Below are positions 43,248 through 51,679 of a stretch of 64,000 nt of DNA, piece after piece. The position numbers and the translations under genes were made by a program. The stretch's first letter is position 1. Each line of letters begins with the position of its first letter. The stretch comes from Hyphomicrobiales bacterium (GTDB taxonomy: Bacteria > Pseudomonadota > Alphaproteobacteria > Rhizobiales > Beijerinckiaceae): the NCBI GenBank assembly GCA_028290285.1, contig JAQGKD010000059.1, positions 1 through 64,000 on the forward strand, written 5' to 3'. A model generated the notes under the pieces. It was not told where the DNA came from and searched no databases. It saw only the letters and a program-made list of their open reading frames with translations.

Positions 43248-43343
43248 TCAGATCGAGAACGTATCCTGCACGTAGCGCGCATGGAAATCTCCCTTGATGA
43301 ATTTCTCCTGGTCAAGCAGCTTGCGGTGGAAGCCCGCAGTTGT
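43248..43343 (-). pseudogene. Possible remnant of a biotin-carboxylase C-terminus
   Basis: About 31 codons on minus, containing FHRKLLDQEKFIKGDFHARY, then VQDTFSI and a stop. This resembles the end of biotin carboxylase/AccC-type proteins (pattern HR-x-L-x4-F-x3-F-x-x-RY). The sequence just upstream in the same frame shows no similarity to the rest of such an enzyme, so only the tail would survive. Similarity is judged by eye over a short stretch. Confidence 0.35.
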
Positions 43344-43455
43344 CTGGCCGGATCTCCTTGGTGATGTCTCCGGGCTGGATGCAATGGGTAAATGCCCCTC
43401 GTAACGCCTTCCTCCCACTAGGATTTGCCACGTTTCAGGCGATCCCTGATCTCGT

Positions 43456-43469
43456 TTGATCCGGGTCAA
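43456..43469 (+). promoter_or_regulatory. FixK/FNR-type box before the cytochrome c / UspA operon
   Basis: TTGA-TCCGGG-TCAA is a perfect TTGA-N6-TCAA site. Its centre lies about 30 bases before ATG 43493. With the usual -41.5 position for activation, transcription would begin near 43504, just ahead of a second in-frame ATG at 43505. Confidence 0.55.
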
Positions 43470-43492
43470 TGCCGGGCTACCTGTGCAGGCGC

Positions 43493-43912
43493 ATGGATAC
43501 GTCTATGGTTCATCCTTCCGCAGTCAGACTATCCCCGCTGAGCACCCTGCTTCTCGCCGCCCTGCTCGGGGTGGCCTGGCCGCACCCGGCTGCCGCCATG
43601 CCCTCGGACGCCCAGAACCCGGGCAATGCGGAGAGCGTGTCGCTTGGTGAAGGCGCGGCACGGCTCTATTGCGCGACATGCCACGCGACCGGCCGCACTG
43701 GGACGAGCCCCAACTCGGCCTCCCCGCCGTTTCCACGAATTGCGGAGCGTTACCGGAACAAACGGCTTGCGGGCGTCTTCTTCATAGACGGCACCGTGGT
43801 CCGCCATCCCGGCATGCCGCAGTTCGAAATCCCTATTCAGGAAGCCGATGGCTTGATCGCCTATCTGCGAAGCCTGGCTCCGCCCGCCAACCCCCGAGGA
43901 AAAGCACGATGA
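43493..43912 (+). CDS. Periplasmic c-type cytochrome (class I-like)
   Basis: 139 residues from ATG 43493. A signal peptide (LSTLLLAALLGVAWPHPAAA) is followed by the haem-binding motif CATCH (residues 60-64) and, toward the C-terminus, HPGMPQFEI, whose Met is the likely sixth ligand. It would carry electrons in the periplasm. ATG 43505 is also in frame and fits better with the start of transcription predicted from the FixK-type box. The stop overlaps the next start (ATGA), showing coupling to the eRF1-like gene. Confidence 0.85.
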   Translation: MDTSMVHPSAVRLSPLSTLLLAALLGVAWPHPAAAMPSDAQNPGNAESVSLGEGAARLYCATCHATGRTGTSPNSASPPFPRIAERYRNKRLAGVFFIDGTVVRHPGMPQFEIPIQEADGLIAYLRSLAPPANPRGKAR

Positions 43913-44307
43913 GCACGCATTACCACGCCGTTATTTGGATCGATCATTCCGAAGCCCGCGTTTTCCATTTCAACGCTGACGAAGTCGAAAGCCTCGTGCT
44001 GCATCCCCACAACCCGACGCGCCATATCCACCACAAGGCGGATACGATCGGCTCGGGCCACGCGGAAGACGACCAAAAATTCCTGCACGCGGTCGCCGAG
44101 TCAGTGATGGATGCGCAGGAAATCCTGATTACCGGTCCGGCCGGCACGAAGACCGCGCTGGTCAAGCATATCGGAAAACACGACCCTGCCCTTCTGCAGC
44201 GCGTGACGGGAGTCGAATCCTCGGATCACCCCAGCGACGGGCAGATCGTCGCCCACGCGCGCAAGTATTTTGCGGCAGCCGACCTGAAGACCCCCCAGAA
44301 GGTATGA
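43909..44307 (+). CDS. eRF1-like/BaeRF-type protein (often named translational machinery protein)
   Basis: 132 residues. MSTHYHAVIWIDHSEARVFHFN, PTRHIHHKADTIGSGHAEDDQ, EILITGPAGTKTALVKHI and GVESSDHPSDGQIVAHARKYF are features of a small family related to the eRF1 domain 1 / host attachment group. Four histidines in the RHIHHK-H region are notable. Molecular role unknown. It overlaps the upstream cytochrome gene by four bases and is followed after ten bases by a second cytochrome gene, so it belongs to the same transcript. Confidence 0.85.
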   Translation: MSTHYHAVIWIDHSEARVFHFNADEVESLVLHPHNPTRHIHHKADTIGSGHAEDDQKFLHAVAESVMDAQEILITGPAGTKTALVKHIGKHDPALLQRVTGVESSDHPSDGQIVAHARKYFAAADLKTPQKV

Positions 44308-44317
44308 GGACAATCAG

Positions 44318-44647
44318 ATGAACCGAGGCCACGCACTCTCTTTTTTGGCAATCGCCGCATCCATCGCGTTCGCCACGCCGCTCTTTGCAGCGCAGAATCC
44401 CGAGCGCGTGGCCACCGGCCGAATTCTCGCGCAATCCATCTGCGCGGACTGCCACACCTTCGGCGGACCGACGCGGACCGACCGCGCTCCGCCTGACTTC
44501 GCGGCCATCGGAGCGATGCCCTCGACCACCGCCTTGTCGCTCAAGGTCTTCCTGAGATCGCCACACGCCAACATGCCCGACGTCCAGCTCGACGATCAGC
44601 AGATCGATGCGCTGACCGCCTTCATCCTCGATCTCGGCGGCAAATAA
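44318..44647 (+). CDS. Small periplasmic c-type cytochrome
   Basis: 109 residues. A signal peptide (LSFLAIAASIAFATPLFAA) precedes CADCH (residues 42-46), and the Met of SPHANMPDVQL is the likely axial ligand. The size and layout fit a single-haem class I cytochrome. Third gene of the FixK-boxed operon. Partner oxidase or reductase is not in this window. Confidence 0.87.
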   Translation: MNRGHALSFLAIAASIAFATPLFAAQNPERVATGRILAQSICADCHTFGGPTRTDRAPPDFAAIGAMPSTTALSLKVFLRSPHANMPDVQLDDQQIDALTAFILDLGGK

Positions 44648-44654
44648 CTTGCCG

Positions 44655-44678
44655 CGGGCGGAAAATCGTTTCCGCCCG
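44655..44678 (+). other. Strong intergenic hairpin between cytochrome c and uspA
   Basis: CGGGCGGAAA (44655-44664), loop ATCG, TTTCCGCCCG (44669-44678): a perfect 10-bp stem with a four-base loop. No T-run follows. It may stabilise the upstream mRNA or partly terminate, lowering uspA expression. Confidence 0.5.
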
Positions 44679-44721
44679 TGGCCCATGAGTGTCGAATCCA
44701 TCAGCAGCCAGGGAGGACGCC

Positions 44722-45168
44722 ATGCACAAGCACATCCTGATCGCGACCGACGGCTCCGACCTCGCCACCAAGGCGGTCGAGTCCGGACTGGATCTCGCCC
44801 GTCAGATCGGCGCGCGTGTCACCATCCTGACCGCATCCGAGGACTGGTCCGTGCTCGACATGGCGCAAAGGGCGCGCGAGGGTGCGTCCAATCCCATTGA
44901 GGATTACGAGGCGCTCGCACGTGCGAATGCCGAGGCAATCCTGGCGCGTTGTTCGGATATGGCCCAGACCGCAGGCGTCGTCAGCGACGTCGTCTATGCG
45001 CGCGAAAGCCATCCTGCCGAAGCCATCGTGGAGAACGCAAAGTCTCGTGGCTGCGATCTCATCGTCATGGCCTCGCATGGACGGCGCGGCATCGACAGGC
45101 TGCTGCTCGGCAGCCAGACGTCACGCGTCCTGGCACTGACGAATCTGCCTGTCCTCATCTATCGCTGA
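44722..45168 (+). CDS. Universal stress protein (UspA family)
   Basis: 148 residues with the Usp fold: KHILIATDGSDLATKAVESG at the start and the ATP-binding loop VMASHGRRGIDRLLLGSQTSRVL (G-2x-G-9x-G-(S/T) type) at the end, closing LPVLIYR. Such ATP-binding Usp proteins appear under growth arrest and low oxygen. ATG 44722 has GGGAGG about six bases upstream. It closes the cytochrome operon. Confidence 0.94.
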   Translation: MHKHILIATDGSDLATKAVESGLDLARQIGARVTILTASEDWSVLDMAQRAREGASNPIEDYEALARANAEAILARCSDMAQTAGVVSDVVYARESHPAEAIVENAKSRGCDLIVMASHGRRGIDRLLLGSQTSRVLALTNLPVLIYR

Positions 45169-45177
45169 GAAAACGCC

Positions 45178-45393
45178 TCAGGCGATGCAGAGCACCAGCG
45201 TCAGACAGGCGACCGAGAGCACATGCAGCCCGGCGAAAGCCGGCCGCGCGTGAGCAGCGCGCCATCGGCGAACGGCCTCCGCATGCAGGTCCGCGCTCGT
45301 CTCATATTGACAGGCAGGCGCGGAGCCGGCGGCTTCAACCGCGCGGCGGAGATGCGTTTCGGAGCGGGAGGCGGAGGCTGAAAAGCTGAACAT
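45178..45393 (-). CDS. Possible small membrane-anchored protein, 71 residues
   Basis: The frame encodes a polar, charged N-terminal half (SETHLRRAVEAAGSAPACQY, HAEAVRRWRAAHARP) and a single C-terminal membrane helix (FAGLHVLSVACLTLVLC). It faces the uspA gene, ten bases from its stop. The ribosome site is weak. A tail-anchored layout is plausible, but no family is recognised. Confidence 0.35.
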   Translation of the reverse strand: MFSFSASASRSETHLRRAVEAAGSAPACQYETSADLHAEAVRRWRAAHARPAFAGLHVLSVACLTLVLCIA

Positions 45394-45635
45394 GCCCCAG
45401 CATCGCGCAAGTCCTTTGAAAAACGGTTAACCGCCCCACCTGGAACGTCGCTTTGCGCGCGCCGCGGTCGGCTGCGATACGGACGTAAAAGCACCACCCA
45501 TGTGGAAAAGACCAGGGGTTCGTTTCCGTTCCGTTCCCTGTTGCGCCGGGTTCGTGCGATGGTGCATGACCATGCGAATCATCGCGGCCCGCGTTAGACA
45601 GGGCCGCAGGCGGACGATCACGACAAGGGCGACGA

Positions 45636-47711
45636 ATGGCATCGAATGGCGATCTCTTCGGAGGCAATGCGGCACGCAAACCTCCGGCGGACAAGACCCG
45701 GAGCGAGGCGCCGGCCCCGGCCGCACGCAAATCCGCGGCAGCCATGACGACGGGCACGCCCGGAGAAAGCGGCTATACGGCTTCGTCCATCGAGGTCCTC
45801 GAAGGTCTGGAGCCGGTTCGCCGCCGACCCGGGATGTATATCGGCGGCACCGACGAGGCCGCCCTGCACCACCTTTTTGCCGAGGTGATCGACAATTCCA
45901 TGGATGAGGCCGTCGCCGGCCATGCCACCTGGATCGACGTCAGCCTCGAGGAAGGCGGCTGGCTGACCGTGGCCGACAACGGCCGTGGCATCCCGATCGA
46001 CGCGCACCCGAAATTCCCGACCAAGTCGGCCCTCGAAGTGATCATGACGACGCTCCACGCGGGCGGCAAATTCGATTCCGGCGCCTACCAGACCTCGGGC
46101 GGCCTGCACGGCGTGGGCATTTCCGTGGTCAACGCCCTGTCCGAGCGGCTCGAAGTCGAAGTCGCGCGCGGGCAGATGCTCTACCGCCAGATTTTTGAGC
46201 GCGGCCACGCGATGGGGCCCATCGAGAATGTCGGAAAGATCCAGAATCGGCGCGGCACCCGCGTCCGCTTCCGCCCCGACGAGCAGATTTTTGGCAAGGG
46301 CGCGCATTTCAAGCCCGCTCGCCTGTTTCGCATGGCGCGCTCCAAGGCCTATCTCTTCGGCGGCGTCGAAATCCGCTGGCACTGCGCACCCAGCCTCATC
46401 GACACGGGCTCCCCCGTGCTGCCCGAAGCCGTGTTCCGCTTCCCCGGCGGCCTCAAGGACTATCTGGCGCAGGACATCGAGGGCAAGGAGCAGGTCACCG
46501 ACCAGGCCTTCACCGGCAAGGTCGACAAGCCCGGCGGACATGGCTCGCTCGAATGGGCCGTCTCCTGGCTCGCGGCCGACGACGGCTTCGTCCATTCCTA
46601 CTGCAACACCATTCCGACCGCCGACGGCGGCACGCATGAGGCGGGCCTGCGCATCGCGCTTCTGCGCGGCCTCAAGGATCATGCGGAGCGGATCGGCCAG
46701 ACCAAGCGCGCCTCCAGCATCACGACCGACGATGTGATGGTCTCCTGCGCCGCGCTGATCTCCGTCTTCATCCGCGAGCCGGAATTCCAGGGCCAGAACA
46801 AGGGCCGTCTGATGACGGCGGAAGCCTCGCGCATCGTCGAGGGCACGATCCGCGACGCCTTCGATCACTGGCTGGCCGCCTCGCCCTCCGCCGCGCTGAA
46901 ACTGCTCGACTGGACGATCGAACGCGCGGACGAACGGCTCCGCCGCCGCGCCGAAAAAGATGTGTCCCGCAAGACCGCGACGCGCAAACTGCGCCTGCCG
47001 GGCAAGCTCGCGGACTGCTCCAACACATCGGCGCAAGGCTCGGAACTCTTCATCGTCGAAGGCGATTCCGCCGGCGGCTCCGCCAAGCAGGCGCGCAACC
47101 GCCTCAACCAGGCGATCCTGCCTCTACGTGGCAAGATCCTCAATGTCGCCTCCGCCACGCGCGACAAGCTTGCGGGCAACCAGCAACTCGCGGATCTCTC
47201 GCTGGCTCTGGGCAGCGGCACGGGCTCGCACTACCGCTCGACCGAATTGCGCTATGACAAAGTGATCGTCATGACCGACGCGGACGTCGACGGCGCGCAT
47301 ATCGCCTCGCTGCTCATCACCTTCTTCTACCGGCAGATGCCCAAGCTCATCGAGGAAGGCCACCTCTACCTGGCCGTTCCGCCACTCTACAAGCTGACAC
47401 AGGGCTCGAAGACAGCCTATGCCCGCAACGACGCGCACCGCGACGAGCTGATGAAGTCGCTCTTCACCGGCAAGGGCAAGGTCGAGACGAGCCGCTTCAA
47501 GGGGCTGGGTGAAATGCTGCCTGCGCAGCTGAAGGAAACGACCATGGATCCGCGCAAGCGGACCCTCCTCAAGGTCGTCATCCTGCCCGAGGACAAGGAA
47601 GGCACCGCCTCCTCCGTCGAGCGGTTGATGGGCAACAAGCCCGAGGCCCGCTTCACCTTCATCCAGGAGCGCGCGGCCTTCGCGGCCGAGAAGGAACTCG
47701 TGGATATCTAG
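45636..47711 (+). CDS. parE: DNA topoisomerase IV subunit B
   Basis: 691 residues. After a Lys/Ala/Pro-rich leader of ~50 residues comes the GHKL ATPase: SSIEVLEGLEPVRRRPGMYIG, VIDNSMDEAVAG, TVADNGRGIPID and GGLHGVGISVVNALS. The TOPRIM region has FIVEGDSAGGSAKQARNR and VIVMTDADVDGAHIASLL. The sequence fits ParE rather than GyrB because the C-terminal insert of GyrB is missing. It decatenates replicated chromosomes with ParC, which is not in this window. ATG 45636 begins MASNGDLFGGN, as in other Rhizobiales ParE. Confidence 0.96.
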   Translation: MASNGDLFGGNAARKPPADKTRSEAPAPAARKSAAAMTTGTPGESGYTASSIEVLEGLEPVRRRPGMYIGGTDEAALHHLFAEVIDNSMDEAVAGHATWIDVSLEEGGWLTVADNGRGIPIDAHPKFPTKSALEVIMTTLHAGGKFDSGAYQTSGGLHGVGISVVNALSERLEVEVARGQMLYRQIFERGHAMGPIENVGKIQNRRGTRVRFRPDEQIFGKGAHFKPARLFRMARSKAYLFGGVEIRWHCAPSLIDTGSPVLPEAVFRFPGGLKDYLAQDIEGKEQVTDQAFTGKVDKPGGHGSLEWAVSWLAADDGFVHSYCNTIPTADGGTHEAGLRIALLRGLKDHAERIGQTKRASSITTDDVMVSCAALISVFIREPEFQGQNKGRLMTAEASRIVEGTIRDAFDHWLAASPSAALKLLDWTIERADERLRRRAEKDVSRKTATRKLRLPGKLADCSNTSAQGSELFIVEGDSAGGSAKQARNRLNQAILPLRGKILNVASATRDKLAGNQQLADLSLALGSGTGSHYRSTELRYDKVIVMTDADVDGAHIASLLITFFYRQMPKLIEEGHLYLAVPPLYKLTQGSKTAYARNDAHRDELMKSLFTGKGKVETSRFKGLGEMLPAQLKETTMDPRKRTLLKVVILPEDKEGTASSVERLMGNKPEARFTFIQERAAFAAEKELVDI

Positions 47712-47787
47712 CGTCAAGTAGACGCTGCAGCGTCAACGGGATCTTTACCAAGAACGCGCATTCTGGCCTGGCAGTTTTCAAGTCAGG

Positions 47788-48102
47788 ATGCGCTTCGAGA
47801 TGATCAGGATATTTTTCCGCGACGAAAGCGGCTCGACCGTTCAGATCGTTGGCACGGCCGCAGGCGCTCTGGCCGTCTGCTTCATGTTCGCGGCAGCCTT
47901 CCTCGACAAGGCCGTCAACGCCTCCCGCGCAGAGATCGCCCAGAACCAGACGATGTCAGTCCGCGAACGGCTCGCGGCTCTGCCCCGAGCTCTCGGTGGC
48001 AGCTCGCAGCCCCGCAGTCAGGGCATCGACTACGGCACGACGGCCAGCATCCCCGGCATCCGCAACGTTATCCTCGATCCCTGCTCCGGCATGCCGAAAT
48101 AG
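47788..48102 (+). CDS. Hypothetical protein with a Flp/pilin-like N-terminus
   Basis: 104 residues. IFFRDESGSTVQIVGTAAGALAVCF resembles the start of Flp-type pilins (FxxDExG-x-A then a hydrophobic helix), where prepilin peptidase cuts after Gly. The rest is polar and ends CSGMPK. The match is loose: the usual Glu-Tyr after the cleavage site is absent, and no tad genes are near. ATG 47788 and ATG 47800 are both possible. It may be a simple membrane-anchored protein. Confidence 0.6.
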   Translation: MRFEMIRIFFRDESGSTVQIVGTAAGALAVCFMFAAAFLDKAVNASRAEIAQNQTMSVRERLAALPRALGGSSQPRSQGIDYGTTASIPGIRNVILDPCSGMPK

Positions 48103-48314
48103 GACCCTGACTGCCTTCACACGTATACTGGATGTGGAAAGCACATTGACTTCTCTCGTTTAAGGTCTATGTGTGCTCTCGGCGTTCATGGGGCCCGCGC
48201 GTGCCCGTCCGCCCGTTCCGCTGCGATCCGAGCAGCGAGGTTTCAGATAATCTGACGCGTCGAAAGCGGCGACACAGCGAAAAAATCGCCCGCCGCTCTT
48301 AGGCAAAATCACGA

Positions 48315-49889
48315 ATGACATTCAACGAACTCGGCCTTAGCGAGAAGGTTCTGCAAGCGGTTGTGGCCTCGGGCTACACGACTCCCACGCCGATCCAGGC
48401 GCAGGCCATTCCCCACGCCCTGGCCGGCCGCGACATCCTCGGCATCGCCCAGACGGGCACCGGCAAGACGGCTGCCTTCACGCTGCCGATGCTGTCCCGG
48501 CTCGAATCGGGTCGCGCCCGTGCGCGCATGCCCCGCACGCTCATTCTGGAACCCACGCGCGAACTCGCGGCGCAGGTCGAAGAGAGCTTCATCAAATACG
48601 GCGTGAACCACAAGCTCAACGTCGCGCTGCTGATCGGCGGTGTTTCCTTCGCCGACCAGGAAACAAAGATCATGCGCGGCGCTGACGTGCTCATCGCCAC
48701 GCCCGGCCGCCTGCTGGACTTCTCCGAGCGCGGCAAGCTGCTGCTGACCGGCATCGAGATCCTTGTGATCGACGAAGCCGACCGGATGCTCGACATGGGC
48801 TTCATTCCCGACATCGAGCGCATCTGCAAGCTCGTGCCCTTCACGCGCCAGACGCTGTTCTTCTCCGCGACCATGCCGCCGGAAATCACGCGCCTCACCG
48901 AGACCTTCCTGCACAATCCCGTCCGCATAGAGGTGGCCCGCGCCTCCTCCACCGCGAGCACGATCACGCAGGGGCTCATCGCGTCGCACAGCGGCGGCGC
49001 GAAGCGCGAGACGCTGCGCCGCACGATCCGCGACGCCGAGAACCTCAAGAACGCGATCATCTTCTGCAATCGCAAGCGCGACGTGGCCATTCTGCACAAG
49101 TCACTCCAGAAGCACGGCTTCTCGGCAGGCGCCCTGCACGGCGACATGGACCAGCGCGCCCGCACGGCGTCCCTAGACGCCTTCAAGAATGGCGAAGTGG
49201 CCCTTCTGATCTGCTCGGACGTGGCTGCCCGTGGCCTCGACATTCCCGATGTCAGCCATGTCTTCAACTTCGACATGCCAACCCATGCCGAAGATTATGT
49301 TCATCGCATCGGCCGCACCGGCCGCGCCGGCAAGAGCGGGACGGCCTATTCCATCGTCACGCGCGCCGACCAGCGCTACATCGACGACATCGAGAAGCTG
49401 ATCACCCGCAAGATCGACTGGTTCGGCCCCACGCTCGGCGAACTGCCTGCCTCCACGTCGACCGAGGAAGACGAGCAGCCGCGCGGTCGCGGAGGACGCC
49501 GCGAGCGCTCGACCGCCCGCCGCGAGCCGCGCGAGCATCGTGAACCGCGCGAGGCTGCAGCTCCGCGTGCGCCCCGCCCGACAGACGAGCCGCAGCCCGT
49601 GATTCACGACGCGGCCCCTGCGCCTGCTCCGGTGGCGCGCGCGCCCCGCGACGAACAGCAGCCACGCCGCAGCGAGGGACGCCGCCCCGATGCACGCCCG
49701 AAGGAGCCCCGTCAGGAGCCCCGCCGCGTCGAGGCTCGGTCGGACACGCGCAACGACCAGCGCCCCAACGGCGGCCGCCGCCATCGCGAGGACGACGACG
49801 CCCCGGTGATCGGCCTTGGCGATCACATCCCGTCCTTCCTGCTTCGCCCCGTCAAGCTGAAGCCCTTGAAAGTTGGTTCGGAAGACTGA
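48315..49889 (+). CDS. rhlE: DEAD-box ATP-dependent RNA helicase (RhlE type)
   Basis: 524 residues. All core motifs are visible: Q motif GYTTPTPIQAQAIP, Walker A AQTGTGKTAAF, PTRELAAQ, TPGRLLDF, DEAD in VIDEADRMLDMGF, SAT in FFSATMPPE, then LHGDMDQ, ARGLDIPDVSHV and HRIGRTGRAGKSG. A long Arg/Pro/Glu-rich tail (~residues 375-500), probably disordered and RNA-binding, ends in a short conserved-looking IPSFLLRPVKL. These helicases remodel RNA in decay, ribosome assembly and cold adaptation. Confidence 0.96.
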   Translation: MTFNELGLSEKVLQAVVASGYTTPTPIQAQAIPHALAGRDILGIAQTGTGKTAAFTLPMLSRLESGRARARMPRTLILEPTRELAAQVEESFIKYGVNHKLNVALLIGGVSFADQETKIMRGADVLIATPGRLLDFSERGKLLLTGIEILVIDEADRMLDMGFIPDIERICKLVPFTRQTLFFSATMPPEITRLTETFLHNPVRIEVARASSTASTITQGLIASHSGGAKRETLRRTIRDAENLKNAIIFCNRKRDVAILHKSLQKHGFSAGALHGDMDQRARTASLDAFKNGEVALLICSDVAARGLDIPDVSHVFNFDMPTHAEDYVHRIGRTGRAGKSGTAYSIVTRADQRYIDDIEKLITRKIDWFGPTLGELPASTSTEEDEQPRGRGGRRERSTARREPREHREPREAAAPRAPRPTDEPQPVIHDAAPAPAPVARAPRDEQQPRRSEGRRPDARPKEPRQEPRRVEARSDTRNDQRPNGGRRHREDDDAPVIGLGDHIPSFLLRPVKLKPLKVGSED

Positions 49890-50000
49890 TCCCGAACCCC
49901 ATCGTTCCTCCTTGTGCCTGCGGCAAGAGCGTTTAAGCTCGCAGGCCAAAGCCGTACGTGAACACGCGAGGGCGTGACGCGGAACGGCGTGGAGGAAACG

Positions 50001-51041
50001 ATGAATTTCAAGCTGGGCGCCCTGCTCAGGGCCGCCGCCCTCACGATTCCCTTTGTTTCCGCGCCTGCCATGGCAGGGGACCTCGTCAATGTCGGCGCCG
50101 TCGGCAATAGCGGTGACGTAGGGTTCTACCTTGCCGAGGCCAAAGGCTATTTCGCCGCTGAGAACCTCGACGTAAAACTCAACGTCTTCGATTCCGCCGC
50201 GAAGATGATCGCCCCGCTCGGAACGGGCGATCTGGACGTCGGCAGCGGCGCAGCCTCGGCCGGCCTCTACAACGCGGCCGCCCGCAAGATCGACATCCGC
50301 GCCGTCGCCGATCGGGGACGCACCGCGCCGGGCTACCAGTACCAGACGCTGATGATCCGCAAGGACCTCATCGATTCGGGCCGCGTGAAGGGTTACGCCG
50401 ACCTCAAGGGCCTCAAGATCGCCGCCGCCGCGCCGGGCGTGACCTCGCTCTCCGTCATCAACGAAGCGATGAAGAAGGGCGGCCACGCATTTGCGGATGC
50501 CGAGACCGTATTCCTGGGCTTCCCGTCGCAGGTCGTCGCCTTCCAGACCAAGGCCATCGACGCCTCCATGATGGTTGAGCCCTTCGGCACCAAGCTCGTC
50601 AACGACGGGACGGCCGTCCGCTGGGTCTCGACAGAGGACTTCTACCCGAACGACCAGATCTCGATGATTTTCTACGGCGACAAATTCGCCAAGGACAAGC
50701 CCGACGTCGCCCGCCGTTTTATGAAAGCCTATGTGCGCGGCGTCCGCGACTACAATGACGCGCTCGAAAACGGCCAATGGGCGAAGAACGCCAAGGCCGA
50801 CGAGGTCATCGCCATCCTCTCGAAGAACCTCGGCATGAAGGTTGAGCAATTGCGCGGGATCTTCCCCCACGCCTGCAATGAGGATGGGCGCCTCGATCTC
50901 GACAGCATGAAAAAGGACCTGGCCTTCTTCAAGGAGCAAGGCCTCGTCGGCGACATGGGTGCGAGCGTCGACAAGATCGTGGACATGTCCTTCGTGGAAG
51001 CAGCAGTCAAGGAACTGGGGCCCTACAAGCCCGCGAAGTAA
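50001..51041 (+). CDS. NMT1/THI5-like periplasmic substrate-binding protein (orphan)
   Basis: 346 residues. Signal peptide LLRAAALTIPFVSAPAMAGD, then FYLAEAKGYFAAENLDVKLN, GTGDLDVGSGAASAGLYNAA and LKGLKIAAAAPGVTSLSVIN as in ABC receptors for nitrate, sulfonate or thiamine-precursor-like ligands. The C-terminal part has FMKAYVRGVRDYNDAL. ATG 50001 has GGAGGAAA upstream. No permease or ATPase lies next to it; it stands alone between the helicase and the suf cluster. Ligand unknown. Confidence 0.87.
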   Translation: MNFKLGALLRAAALTIPFVSAPAMAGDLVNVGAVGNSGDVGFYLAEAKGYFAAENLDVKLNVFDSAAKMIAPLGTGDLDVGSGAASAGLYNAAARKIDIRAVADRGRTAPGYQYQTLMIRKDLIDSGRVKGYADLKGLKIAAAAPGVTSLSVINEAMKKGGHAFADAETVFLGFPSQVVAFQTKAIDASMMVEPFGTKLVNDGTAVRWVSTEDFYPNDQISMIFYGDKFAKDKPDVARRFMKAYVRGVRDYNDALENGQWAKNAKADEVIAILSKNLGMKVEQLRGIFPHACNEDGRLDLDSMKKDLAFFKEQGLVGDMGASVDKIVDMSFVEAAVKELGPYKPAK

Positions 51042-51112
51042 GAAAGAAACGCGGTCCGCTTATCCAGACGGGAGAGGCGGGCCGTCCAAACCCGGGCACC
51101 GAGCTTGTCGCC

Positions 51113-51192
51113 TCATCGCGAGCAAAGCGAAGCAATCCGGTACGCTCTCGCGTCTGGATTGCTTTGTCGCTACGCTCGTCGCAATAACGGCC
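51113..51192. repeat. Dispersed palindromic repeat, copy B
   Basis: GAAGCAATCC...GGATTGCTTTG forms a stem around GGTACGCTCTCGCGTC, then CGCTACGCTCGTCGCAATAACG. It shares its core with the copy at 27886-27946. It lies between the orphan receptor and the sufA 3' end, together with a smaller CTCTCCCACAGGAG palindrome at 51219-51236. Confidence 0.6.
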
Positions 51193-51253
51193 CTGATTGA
51201 TTGAGGTGGGTTTGCAAAGCTCTCCCACAGGAGAAAAGCTTCGCAAGCTCTCC

Positions 51254-51631
51254 CTACCCCATCAGCTCGGCGCTTGCGGGCTCGATTGCCACGCTCTCGC
51301 CGCAGCCGCAGGCCGAAGTCTGATTGGGATTGTTGAAGACGAAACCCGACGACAGTTTCGAGACCTGAAAGTCCATCTGGGTTCCCAGCAGAAACAGGAT
51401 GGCCTTGGGGTCGATCAGCACGCGCACGCCCTTGTCCTCGACCACCTCGTCGTAGGGACCGACGGCGTCGGCGAATTCCATCGTATAGGACATACCGGCG
51501 CAGCCGCCGTTTTTCACGCCGACGCGCAGGCCCGCGATCGGCTTGTCGGCCTGGCCTATGATTTCACGAACGCGTTCGGCCGCCGCATCTGTGAGCGAAA
51601 CGACTTTGAAGCGCGACTTGGGACTGGACAT
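51254..51631 (-). CDS. sufA: A-type Fe-S scaffold/carrier protein (HesB/IscA/SufA family)
   Basis: 125 residues. The three cluster-binding cysteines are in NGGCAGMSY and the C-terminal TSACGCGES. FVFNNPNQTSACGCG is typical of the family. It accepts or stores Fe-S clusters built on SufBCD. Last gene of the suf operon on the minus strand, 48 bases after the exported hypothetical protein. Confidence 0.95.
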   Translation of the reverse strand: MSSPKSRFKVVSLTDAAAERVREIIGQADKPIAGLRVGVKNGGCAGMSYTMEFADAVGPYDEVVEDKGVRVLIDPKAILFLLGTQMDFQVSKLSSGFVFNNPNQTSACGCGESVAIEPASAELMG

Positions 51632-51679
51632 TCTTGTCTCCCTCGGCCGGGTTCAAGGCCCGGCGAATGAGTTGAGCAA

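Larger units (their letters stand above)
43010..43492. other. Gene-poor region, 483 bases
   Basis: Holds a probable decayed biotin-carboxylase C-terminal remnant on minus (43248-43343) and a FixK/FNR-type box (43456-43469), both listed separately. Otherwise I see no coding region. It separates two divergent transcription units. Confidence 0.5.

Noticed and set aside
45618-47036. Long minus-strand open frame opposite parE
   Set aside because: parE motifs cover the whole stretch on plus; the opposing frame is a GC-rich shadow.
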